Shown: piece after piece, positions 1 to 6,091 of the stretch
Position numbering within the stretch: position 1 is the stretch's first letter
How the letters are laid out: every line of letters begins with the position of its first letter
Assembly: GCA_031426215.1 (NCBI GenBank)
Contig: JANPKU010000041.1
Location: 1 to 7,556, forward strand
Source: Sva-07 sp031426215
GTDB taxonomy: Bacteria; Actinomycetota; Acidimicrobiia; Acidimicrobiales; Ilumatobacteraceae
Direction of reading: 5' to 3'
DNA: 7,556 nucleotides
Translations under genes and position numbers: made by a program
Notes under the pieces: generated by a model
What the model was told of the DNA's origin: nothing
Databases searched by the model: none
What the model saw: only the letters and a program-made list of their open reading frames with translations

Positions 1-197
1 GCCGACACGATCGACGGCAAATCCGCGAGATCACCCGACACCAACTCGATGAACGGCATCTCGTGCTGCAACGCCTCCACCCGAGGATTGTTCTGACCCT
101 TCACCATCCCGAACACGTGATAGCCCTGCGAATGCAGAAACTCAGCCAAATGCTGACCATCCTGGCCAGTGATCCCGGTGACAAACGCTGTAGGCAT
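1..197 (-). CDS. gmd: GDP-mannose 4,6-dehydratase, N-terminal part (runs off window start)
   Basis: Only the first 65 codons are present; the gene continues beyond base 1. The ATG is at 197-195. The product opens with a Rossmann dinucleotide-binding segment, TGITGQDGQHLAEF at residues 7-20, which is the typical opening of Gmd in the extended short-chain dehydrogenase family. Gmd converts GDP-D-mannose to GDP-4-keto-6-deoxymannose in the cytoplasm, the precursor of GDP-fucose, GDP-rhamnose or GDP-perosamine. After the second strand it reads GMVKGQNNPRV (30-40) where E. coli-type Gmd has an Arg-Arg-Ser-Ser NADP-binding stretch. I recall similar variants from actinobacterial Gmd proteins, but the catalytic Ser/Thr-Tyr-Lys residues lie outside the window. 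It sits 44 bases after the acyltransferase stop on the same strand and is probably the last visible gene of the operon. A GGGAGAAG stretch lies about 18 bases upstream of the ATG, too far to be a good ribosome binding site. A related NAD(P)-dependent sugar epimerase/dehydratase cannot be fully excluded. Confidence 0.85.
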   Translation of the reverse strand, partial: MPTAFVTGITGQDGQHLAEFLHSQGYHVFGMVKGQNNPRVEALQHEMPFIELVSGDLADLPSIVS

Positions 198-241
198 ACG
201 GATTCCGATTCTACGCTTCTCCCGACAGCGACCCGGGGCGC

Positions 242-955
242 TCAGTGCTGAACTGCGAGCACGGCCTGGGCGAAGGCAGCCGATTCAGTCGGCAGCAGGT
301 CGCCGAGGTCGTCACCGGCATTGAGGGCCGCGCCGATGTCGGCGCCTGTTGCGTCGTCGAATCCGGACCTTGTCAATCCCACGATGTTGGCACCGCGTAC
401 ACGGGCCGGCGATCCGAAGGCGAGAGCAAACGGAGGAATGTGTTTGGTGATCACCGAGCCCATTCCGATCATTGCCCCGCGACCGATGGCGATGCGCTGG
501 TGGATGACTGAGCTGAGGCCAATGTTCGAACCGGCTCCGAGATGGGTGTGACCGCCCATCATCACATTGCAGCTGATCGTCACACGATCCTCGACGGTGC
601 AGTCGTGGGGAATGTGTACCTTGTCCATCAGGTAGCAGTCGTCGCCGAGGCGGGTGAAACCAGTAGTCGGAGCCTGGATGGAGGTGAACTCACGCACTAC
701 GTTGCGGTCGCCTATCGCGATGGGTCCCGAGCCGTGATCTCCGGCCCATCCGGCTGGATGCTGTCCCCCCCGCATCTCGGGCGGGGCACCGATGCAGACA
801 TGCGGTCCGATCCAGTTCGCATCACCGATCGTGCATGGACCCATGATGACGGTGTACGGACCGATCACGTTTCCGGCACCGAGCACCACGTCGCCGCCGA
901 TGATCGCGGTTGGGTGGATTCGGTTGTCGTTGGCGTCGCCGTTCGTCACTCGCAC
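242..955 (-). CDS. LpxA-type hexapeptide-repeat acyltransferase (UDP-amino-sugar N/O-acyltransferase)
   Basis: The 237-residue protein is built of left-handed beta-helix hexapeptide repeats from about residue 13 to 175, with an LpxA-like C-terminal tail. It resembles LpxA (acyl-ACP:UDP-GlcNAc acyltransferase; E. coli 262 residues) beyond the generic fold. IGDRNVVREF (81-90) and HIPHDCTV (114-121) match LpxA blocks, and GANIVGLTRSGF (188-199) matches the nucleotide-binding turn. Aligned to E. coli LpxA from memory, H117 is catalytic H125, and H114, H136 and H152 correspond to H122, H144 and H160 with identical spacing. N190 and R196 match N198 and R204. M165 replaces ruler residue G173. The loop at 57-80 is about 8 residues longer than in E. 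coli and lacks the usual QDLKY stretch. The GTG start at 955-953 is 21 bases after the GT4 stop and has no clear Shine-Dalgarno; GTG at 949-947 is equally possible. Inferred role: acylating the 3-amino group made by the upstream oxidoreductase/aminotransferase pair. Acetyl-CoA as donor is the main alternative. Confidence 0.85.
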   Translation of the reverse strand: MRVTNGDANDNRIHPTAIIGGDVVLGAGNVIGPYTVIMGPCTIGDANWIGPHVCIGAPPEMRGGQHPAGWAGDHGSGPIAIGDRNVVREFTSIQAPTTGFTRLGDDCYLMDKVHIPHDCTVEDRVTISCNVMMGGHTHLGAGSNIGLSSVIHQRIAIGRGAMIGMGSVITKHIPPFALAFGSPARVRGANIVGLTRSGFDDATGADIGAALNAGDDLGDLLPTESAAFAQAVLAVQH

Positions 956-976
956 GGGCGACAGCGTAGGCGGAAC

Positions 977-2170
977 TCAGTTCGGTGTCGGGACGGTCGT
1001 GAGTTCGTCGAACACGTCGAGGTACCTCTGAGCGACGACGTCGACCGAAAAATTCCTTTCGACGAAGTCGCGCTGCTGCGCCACCATCTCTGACACCTCG
1101 CCCTCGTTCGAATCGAGGACGTCGGCGATTCGTCTCGCGAGCGCATCCGGGGAAGCGTCGCCGCTGAGACGAAGGGCGGGCCAGAAGCCGAGGTCAATTC
1201 CGGGGAACGTGTCGCTCGGAGCTGCTGCAACGACCGGAACGCCGGCGGCCATCACTTCAAAGGTCGTGATGCCGATGCCGTGGCCGTCGAGTTCGTGACA
1301 TTCGAGGTCGGACGCAGCCAGGAAATCCGGCACCTCGCCATGGGGCACTCTGCCGACTGAAATGACCCTGTCACTCACCCCCAGTTCCTCGGCTATTCGG
1401 AGGAACTCAGTGTCGTACACCTGGCCGACGACGACGACAATGGCGTCAGGAATCCGCTCGATCAGTGCGGGCATCGCTCTGATCAGCGGCTTCCTGCTAC
1501 GAATCGGGATCACGTGGCCGAACGAGAGGATCACGCGCCGATCTCCCAGTTCGAGGAGTTTTCGCACGCGGGCACCATCACCCGAGTCGAAGCCGGTGGT
1601 GTCGAGCGTTGCCGGAATGAAGCTCACATCGCCCTTCGGGCGGTACCGCCGCTGGCACATCTCCATCGTGTATCGATCGACCGCGACCACTCGACTGGTG
1701 CCGAGCCGGACGAAGAAGCGCAGGACCGATCGGTCGATGGCCGAGATCACCAGGCGTGTGAGGGTTCCGGTGTGGGTGAGGGGCGTATGAATGGTGAGCA
1801 CTCGGGGAATCCGTTCACGCCATGCCGCAACCGAGGTGATCAGCGTGAGGTCGAAGAACTGTCCGTTCTGGTGGATCACATCGGGCTGGAAAGTCCGAAT
1901 GGCGTCGCGAATCTCACGGAGCACACGCCTGTGTGTGACGAAGGGGATGGAATAGTTGAACGAAACCTTGCCCGGCTGGGCCCAACGCGTCCGCAGACGA
2001 ACAATGCGGATTCCGTCGATTACGTCGGTCAGCGGAGTCCCGACGGGTTGGGCCGTGACGACCATCACGTCGTGTCCGCAGGCCGCGTATTGCCTTGCGA
2101 CATCGTGGCTGAAGTGCGCACTGCCGGTCGTGAGCGGCGGATAGAACGCATTGACGACGAGGATTCTCAT
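977..2170 (-). CDS. Family 4 glycosyltransferase (GT-B fold)
   Basis: A 397-residue cytoplasmic or membrane-associated glycosyltransferase. The N-terminal acceptor domain starts MRILVVNAFYPPLTTG, with the glycine-rich loop and 'FYPP' typical of GT4 enzymes. DVIHQNGQF lies at 97-105 and a histidine-containing turn, LTIHTPL, at 125-131. The C-terminal donor domain starts near 212 with VILSFGHVIPIRSRKPLI and continues through VVVVGQ (246-250) and RVISVGRVPHGEVPDFLAASD (268-288). The donor-binding block is GHGIGITTFEVMAAGVPVV (296-314). E305 is the second Glu of the EX7E motif, but the first position is H297, a variant seen in some GT4 subgroups. Donor and acceptor cannot be read from sequence. 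Placement between the sugar oxidoreductase and the acyltransferase suggests transfer of the modified amino sugar or the residue next to it. Its ATG overlaps the oxidoreductase stop by 4 bases (ATGA, 2170-2167) with no Shine-Dalgarno, so translation is probably coupled. Confidence 0.92.
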   Translation of the reverse strand: MRILVVNAFYPPLTTGSAHFSHDVARQYAACGHDVMVVTAQPVGTPLTDVIDGIRIVRLRTRWAQPGKVSFNYSIPFVTHRRVLREIRDAIRTFQPDVIHQNGQFFDLTLITSVAAWRERIPRVLTIHTPLTHTGTLTRLVISAIDRSVLRFFVRLGTSRVVAVDRYTMEMCQRRYRPKGDVSFIPATLDTTGFDSGDGARVRKLLELGDRRVILSFGHVIPIRSRKPLIRAMPALIERIPDAIVVVVGQVYDTEFLRIAEELGVSDRVISVGRVPHGEVPDFLAASDLECHELDGHGIGITTFEVMAAGVPVVAAAPSDTFPGIDLGFWPALRLSGDASPDALARRIADVLDSNEGEVSEMVAQQRDFVERNFSVDVVAQRYLDVFDELTTVPTPN

Positions 2171-3120
2171 GCACGCGACGTGTTCGCAAGGGAGTGCAGC
2201 ACGGCGTGCGGCGGGCGAATGCTCTCCCGCTCGGCCCGATGGTCGACCGTCCCCTGGACGATGTTCGCGAAGTGGTCGAGTTGCATCATGAGTGGCTCGC
2301 CGTGGTGGCGAAGCACTGGGACGTCGATGATCGTCTGCTGCCGATAGCCGAGGTCATCGTCGGTGGGTGACTCGAGGACGTGTCGGTAGATCGTGATGTC
2401 CTGCCGGAGCAGATCTACCTCGATCAGACGGTCAGCTTCGGCGATCATCATCGAGCGAATCTTGCGCTGGGAACGTCTCGACGCGGACAGCGATCCGACG
2501 CCGTACGTGCCGAACAGGAGGAGCGCCTCGGCGATGTCCTCGACTCCGACGTCGGACTCTCCCGTGCGATCCGTGAGTCCGATTGCGGTTGTCGGTGCCT
2601 CGCCGAAGAGTCGGATCGCCAGGTCGAGGTCGTGGATCAACAGGTCGCCGCCAACGCCGGTCTGGATTCGGTCGGTCATGGGCGAATGCCGTGTGGATCG
2701 CAGGTGCAACGGAGCGCGACTGAGTTCGAATGCGGTACGGACTGCAGGATTGAACCGCTCGAGCAGGCCACACATGATCGGTGTGTCATGACGCTCGGCG
2801 GCAGCAAGCAACTCGTCCACTTCGTCGATCGTGTTGCCGAGCGGCTTCTCCATCAGCATCGGCGTGCGGTTCTCGATCACCTCGAGCCCGACCTCGTGGT
2901 GGAACTGCGTGGGCGCAGCGACCACGACCGCGTCAACGGTACTAAGGTCGACTTCGGGTGCGAATCGGCTCGCATGTCGCTCGGCAATGGCGCGTCCTGT
3001 TGCAGGGTTGCGGTCGTGGACCCACGCGAGTTGTGTCCTGGACGACGTCGAGATGACGCGAGCGTGCAACGCCCCCATCGTTCCGGCGCCGATGAGCCCG
3101 ATCCGCAGTGGTGCGTTCAT
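2167..3120 (-). CDS. Gfo/Idh/MocA family sugar-nucleotide oxidoreductase (GnnA-like 3-dehydrogenase candidate)
   Basis: A 317-residue NAD(P)-dependent dehydrogenase. The Rossmann domain opens with LRIGLIGAGTMGALHARV (5-22), containing GxGxxG. AVVVAAPTQFHHEV (64-77) and LMEKPLGNT (89-97) follow; K92 of the EKP motif is the conserved active-site lysine. The C-terminal domain contains GGDLLIHDLDLAI (157-169), the family's GG-x-L-x-D/H-x-x-D motif, in which H163 is the likely catalytic acid/base. Length and motifs are normal for the family. Immediately after a DegT-type aminotransferase and near an LpxA-type acyltransferase, the best inference is oxidation of C3 of a UDP-HexNAc to the 3-keto sugar, as GnnA does. 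A WlbA-like UDP-GlcNAcA dehydrogenase is the main alternative. The start is ATG at 3120-3118, which overlaps the aminotransferase stop by 4 bases. The frame is open back to 3201, but that extension lies inside the upstream gene and lacks family similarity. No Shine-Dalgarno is visible, so coupling is likely. Confidence 0.9.
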   Translation of the reverse strand: MNAPLRIGLIGAGTMGALHARVISTSSRTQLAWVHDRNPATGRAIAERHASRFAPEVDLSTVDAVVVAAPTQFHHEVGLEVIENRTPMLMEKPLGNTIDEVDELLAAAERHDTPIMCGLLERFNPAVRTAFELSRAPLHLRSTRHSPMTDRIQTGVGGDLLIHDLDLAIRLFGEAPTTAIGLTDRTGESDVGVEDIAEALLLFGTYGVGSLSASRRSQRKIRSMMIAEADRLIEVDLLRQDITIYRHVLESPTDDDLGYRQQTIIDVPVLRHHGEPLMMQLDHFANIVQGTVDHRAERESIRPPHAVLHSLANTSRA

Positions 3121-4214
3121 CGGACGGCCGATCGGACTGCGGTGGTGATGGTGTCGAGCTGTGCTTCGTCGAGGCCGGGGTGGACTGGAAGCGACAGGCA
3201 ACGGCCGGCCACCGACTCAGCAACAGGGACGGGGTCCGGACGCACTCTGTCGTCGTTGCGGTAGCAGTCGTAGTCGTACACGGTCTTCGGGTAGTAGGCG
3301 CCAGAGCCCACACCTTGACGCTCGAGATGTGCAGCTAGATCATCGCGCGTTATCGGCGCGTCTTCGTCGAGCAGCACGGTGTATTGGTGCCATACGTGAC
3401 GGCGACCGGGCAGTTGGGCTGGCGTCTTCAACCAGTCGAGGTCGGCGAGTGATCTACCGAGATGGTCGGCGTTACGTTGGCGCGTCGCCACGTTCGCGTC
3501 GTAGGTCGACAGCTGCGGGATGCACACCGCCGCCTGCAGGTCGGTCATTCGATAGTTGTTTCCCGCCATCTCATACTGGTACCTGGCGCGCATGCCTTGG
3601 TTGCGAAGCAGGCGCAGCCGGTCGGCGATGTCGTCGTCGTGAGTCGTGATCAAGCCGCCTTCCCCGGATGTCAGGTTCTTTGTCGCATACAGCGAGAAGC
3701 AGCCGACACCCCAGGTGCCCGCATGCTTTCCGTCGAGCGTCGCGCCGTGTGCCTGAGCTGCGTCCTCGACGATGCTCAGGCCGTGTTCGTTCGCCATCGC
3801 CGAAATCTCCGGCATCGCAGCGGTCTGCCCGTACAGGTGTACCGGCATCAGCACCTTCGTCCGCTCGTTGATCAGGTCCGTCGTCGATTCTGCAGACATG
3901 TTGAAGTCGTCGATCGTGATGTCGGCGAATCTTGCGGTCGCCCCCGACTGGAGAATCGCGTTCAGCGTGGCAACAAAGGTGAATGGGCTCGTCACGACTT
4001 CGTCACCGGGTTGGAGGTCGAACATCTGCAACGCGGCGATGAGTGCCGTCGTGCCGTTGTTGACGGCAATCACGTGGCGCACATCGATCATTTCTGCGAA
4101 CTCGCGCTCGAGTCGCGCCACCATCGGTCCCTGCGCGATCATCCCGCTGCGAAGCACCGACACGACTAACTCCTCGACCTCGGGGCCGAGTTCGACTGCA
4201 CTGACTGGTATCAA
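3117..4214 (-). CDS. DegT/DnrJ/EryC1/StrS family sugar aminotransferase (GnnB-like candidate)
   Basis: A 365-residue PLP-dependent aminotransferase of fold type I and normal family length. From the chosen start it reads IPVSAVELGPEVEELVVSVL, the usual opening of the family. Further markers are VNNGTTALIAALQ (52-64, phosphate-binding turn), DEVVTSPFTFVATLNAI (71-87), SIVEDAAQAHGA (147-158, with the PLP-ring Asp at 151), FSLYATKNLTSGEGG (173-187, Schiff-base lysine K179) and NNYRMTDLQAA (219-229). Inferred reaction: transfer of an amino group, usually from glutamate, to the 3-keto sugar nucleotide produced by the next gene's enzyme, giving a 3-amino sugar. The start is TTG at 4214-4212, preceded by a strong GGGAGGG ribosome binding site. 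The frame is open to 4367, but that leader is arginine/proline-rich without family similarity. It is the first gene of the operon and overlaps the oxidoreductase start by 4 bases. C4-specific relatives (perosamine, ArnB-type) cannot be excluded from sequence alone. Confidence 0.93.
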   Translation of the reverse strand: MIPVSAVELGPEVEELVVSVLRSGMIAQGPMVARLEREFAEMIDVRHVIAVNNGTTALIAALQMFDLQPGDEVVTSPFTFVATLNAILQSGATARFADITIDDFNMSAESTTDLINERTKVLMPVHLYGQTAAMPEISAMANEHGLSIVEDAAQAHGATLDGKHAGTWGVGCFSLYATKNLTSGEGGLITTHDDDIADRLRLLRNQGMRARYQYEMAGNNYRMTDLQAAVCIPQLSTYDANVATRQRNADHLGRSLADLDWLKTPAQLPGRRHVWHQYTVLLDEDAPITRDDLAAHLERQGVGSGAYYPKTVYDYDCYRNDDRVRPDPVPVAESVAGRCLSLPVHPGLDEAQLDTITTAVRSAVR

Positions 4215-4218
4215 GAAG

Positions 4219-4225
4219 CCCTCCC
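4219..4225 (-). promoter_or_regulatory. Shine-Dalgarno sequence of the aminotransferase gene
   Basis: On the minus strand the bases read GGGAGGG, followed by a 4-base spacer and TTG at 4214. This is the only well-placed, strong ribosome binding site seen in the minus-strand operon. It decides the TTG start over the longer open frame. The downstream genes instead rely on 4-base overlaps. Confidence 0.75.
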
Positions 4226-4377
4226 GATCTTCTTCTAGGGCGCCGGGACCTGGCGTTCGCTGCCCGACGTGCGGCGGGGATCGTATATCAGGAGCTGGAC
4301 GATGAGTGGAATGATGAGCGAGCGCTTCGAGCAGTGCGGGTGCTTGGCGGCGATGTTCACAAGGCACTTCCTGAAAT

Positions 4378-4399
4378 GGGAGACCTGCGAGGTGCTCCC
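4378..4399. repeat. Inverted repeat / hairpin in the divergent promoter region
   Basis: The arms are GGGAG-ACCT (4378-4386) and AGGT-g-CTCCC (4390-4399): nine base pairs, one bulged G and a 3-base GCG loop. No T-run follows on either strand, so it does not look like an intrinsic terminator. Its place between divergent genes fits an operator or a structured 5' leader, but no specific regulator is recognised. Confidence 0.5.
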
Positions 4400-4483
4400 T
4401 GGTCTGACATAGTTCGGACGATGGGCGACCGTTGGGCCGTCGTCGACGGAACCACTATTTGAATTACGATTGAGCACCCGGAC

Positions 4484-6091
4484 ATGGCCCGCACGCATCC
4501 TTCTCACGAATCAGCAGTAGACGACCCTTCGCTCGACACGGACGTTGCGGCTCGATCGATCGCGTGGCGTCGCTGGTCCGTCGTCCTGTCCTTCTTCGGC
4601 TATTGCCTGGCGTTGCAACTTGCGTGGGCGCTCATCCACCCGCCCTACGGCATCTCCGACGAGCCGGCCCACGTCGTGAAGGCTGTTGCGACGTCAAGTG
4701 GTCAGCTGCGGGGTCCCGAGGTGGTCGGCCAATTCGACTATCCGGCGATGGAGTACTCCGTTCCTGAGGCCTATGCCGGTATCTGGAATTTCCAGTGCTC
4801 CGATAATTTGAAGCAGAGACGAGATTGCCCGGAAGTTCTGAGTTCGAGTAGGGAACGAGTTGCTGTCAGTTCTACCGCGGCGAGTTACCCGCCGCTCTAC
4901 TACACGGCCGTGGGCTGGGCGGGGCTCCCAGTTCCGGGACCAGTCGGCTTGTACTCGATGCGGTTCCTCACGGCGTTACTGGTTTCGGCCCTTGCCGGCT
5001 GCTGCTGCTGGATTGCACTGAGTTCCTCCAAGCCCACGTTATTCATGGCCGCGTTGTTTGTGGCATTCACGGCGCAAGTGGCGGCGTTTGGAGGATCCGT
5101 GAACCCTCAGGCGCCGGAAATCGCTGCGGCATTGCTGTTCTGGCTGGGGGGTGTGGCGCTCGCTCACGGACTGATTTCGGGCGACTCGGAACGAGCGACA
5201 CAAGTCCTCTTCGTGATTGCCACTCTTGCCTTTTCGTCCATTCGCCCTGCATCGTTCGTGTGGATGGTTCCATCGACGATGGCGATCCTGGCGAGTTCCG
5301 TTGAACCGGGCACCTGGAGGCAACTCTGGACCGATTCGGCGCGCAGGTTCGTCATGATGACTGCGGCAGCGGGAGTGGCACTCTCAGCGGTGTGGCATGT
5401 GGTCCTCACGCGCAATGTCAGTCTCGGTGGAAATGCCGCCGCCGGCGGGAGCCTGTTGAGCAACCTTCGGATCTCCTTCGACCGCAGCGACGAATTCTTC
5501 ATCCAGATGTTCGGGTTCTTCGGCTGGACCTCCCTTTATCCCCCGATGGTCGTCCCGATATTGGGAGTCTGTGCTGTCGTGCTGTTGGTTGCGGCATCAG
5601 GTCCGCGTCGCAGCACGTGGTCACGCTTCGTCTTCGGTGCACTCCTGGCGGCCGTGGTGCTGTCCCCCACGGTGCTCGAGGGCGCTCGGGCAGCGACGTC
5701 GGGCCTGGGATTCCAAGGTCGGTACCTCTTGCCTCTTGCGATGGGGGTTCCCATACTCGCAGTCGCCCTCGGAACGACGACTTCGCCATCTTCGCGCGAC
5801 ATCGGGTTGGCGAAGTGGTCGGTCCTCGCTGGGGTCTCGGCCAACGCCATTTCGGTCAATCATGCTGCGCGAAATTTCTTCGTCGGCTTGTCGGGCTCGT
5901 ACAACTGGCTCACAGCGACGCTGTGGAGTCCGCCGGGCGGCGTCATCCTTGTGCTCACGCTGCTTGTCCTTGCACTTGTCGCATCGATAGTGACGTGGCG
6001 TTCAACCGTTCGTCATTCGACGGCAGAGGATCACCAACTTCGCACGAGTTCGAACGGCCTTCCGACCCCCAGTCAGTTCTCGAACCAGTGA
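4484..6091 (+). CDS. DUF2142 family polytopic membrane protein
   Basis: A 535-residue integral membrane protein with roughly ten to twelve hydrophobic segments. The first is near 31-52; others lie near 157-180, 184-203, 238-272, 287-307, 350-372, 383-397, 413-431 and 485-504. DUF2142 hallmarks are ISDEPAHVVKA (57-67) just after the first membrane segment, YPPLYYTAVG (135-144), GSVNPQAPEI (204-213) and GLGFQGRYLLPLA (407-419). DUF2142 proteins occur in surface-polysaccharide loci and resemble GT-C enzymes. A role in extracytoplasmic sugar transfer from a lipid carrier is therefore plausible but unproven; D59 and E60 are candidate acidic residues for it. The first outer loop has two cysteines (C105, C115) that could form a disulphide. 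The start is ATG at 4484, and an in-frame stop at 4460 limits extension; the Shine-Dalgarno is weak. The stop overlaps the next gene's GTG (GTGA, 6088-6091), so the two are co-expressed. Confidence 0.88.
   Translation: MARTHPSHESAVDDPSLDTDVAARSIAWRRWSVVLSFFGYCLALQLAWALIHPPYGISDEPAHVVKAVATSSGQLRGPEVVGQFDYPAMEYSVPEAYAGIWNFQCSDNLKQRRDCPEVLSSSRERVAVSSTAASYPPLYYTAVGWAGLPVPGPVGLYSMRFLTALLVSALAGCCCWIALSSSKPTLFMAALFVAFTAQVAAFGGSVNPQAPEIAAALLFWLGGVALAHGLISGDSERATQVLFVIATLAFSSIRPASFVWMVPSTMAILASSVEPGTWRQLWTDSARRFVMMTAAAGVALSAVWHVVLTRNVSLGGNAAAGGSLLSNLRISFDRSDEFFIQMFGFFGWTSLYPPMVVPILGVCAVVLLVAASGPRRSTWSRFVFGALLAAVVLSPTVLEGARAATSGLGFQGRYLLPLAMGVPILAVALGTTTSPSSRDIGLAKWSVLAGVSANAISVNHAARNFFVGLSGSYNWLTATLWSPPGGVILVLTLLVLALVASIVTWRSTVRHSTAEDHQLRTSSNGLPTPSQFSNQ

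Larger units (their letters stand above)
4215..4483. promoter_or_regulatory. Divergent intergenic region between the biosynthetic operon and the membrane-protein genes
   Basis: These 269 bases separate two divergent transcription units and carry no convincing gene. They must hold the minus-strand operon promoter and, most simply, the plus-strand promoter. Weak -10-like hexamers (TACGAT) occur at 4280-4285 on the minus strand and 4465-4470 on the plus strand, but I see no good -35 partner for either. The plus-strand hexamer would give a leader of only about 7 bases. The region also contains the hairpin at 4378-4399. It looks less purine/pyrimidine-constrained than the coding DNA around it. Confidence 0.6.

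Noticed and set aside
198..241. Terminator or promoter between the acyltransferase and gmd
   Set aside because: The 44 bases contain no stem with a T-run and no convincing -35/-10 pair.
242..955. Simple WlbB/NeuD-type acetyltransferase as the call for the hexapeptide protein
   Set aside because: The HIPHDC block, the spacing of four histidines and the GANIVGL-R-GF tail are specific to LpxA-type enzymes. Acetyl donor use remains possible, but the family assignment is LpxA-like.
1514..2347. 277-codon plus-strand open frame
   Set aside because: It lies antisense to the GT4 gene and across the GT4/oxidoreductase junction. Its composition is that of a GC-bias shadow, with no recognisable domain.
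3121..3201. N-terminal extension of the oxidoreductase
   Set aside because: The 27 extra residues are Pro/Arg/His-rich, lie inside the aminotransferase gene and precede the normal family start.
2380..3264. 294-codon plus-strand open frame
   Set aside because: It is antisense to the oxidoreductase, which has clear family motifs. The plus-strand translation shows no motif.
3462..4169. 235-codon plus-strand open frame
   Set aside because: It is a shadow of the aminotransferase gene; Arg/His/Val-rich with no domain.
4235..4507. 90-codon minus-strand open frame in the divergent region
   Set aside because: It overlaps the DUF2142 start and has no ribosome binding site or recognisable fold. Composition is not coding-like.
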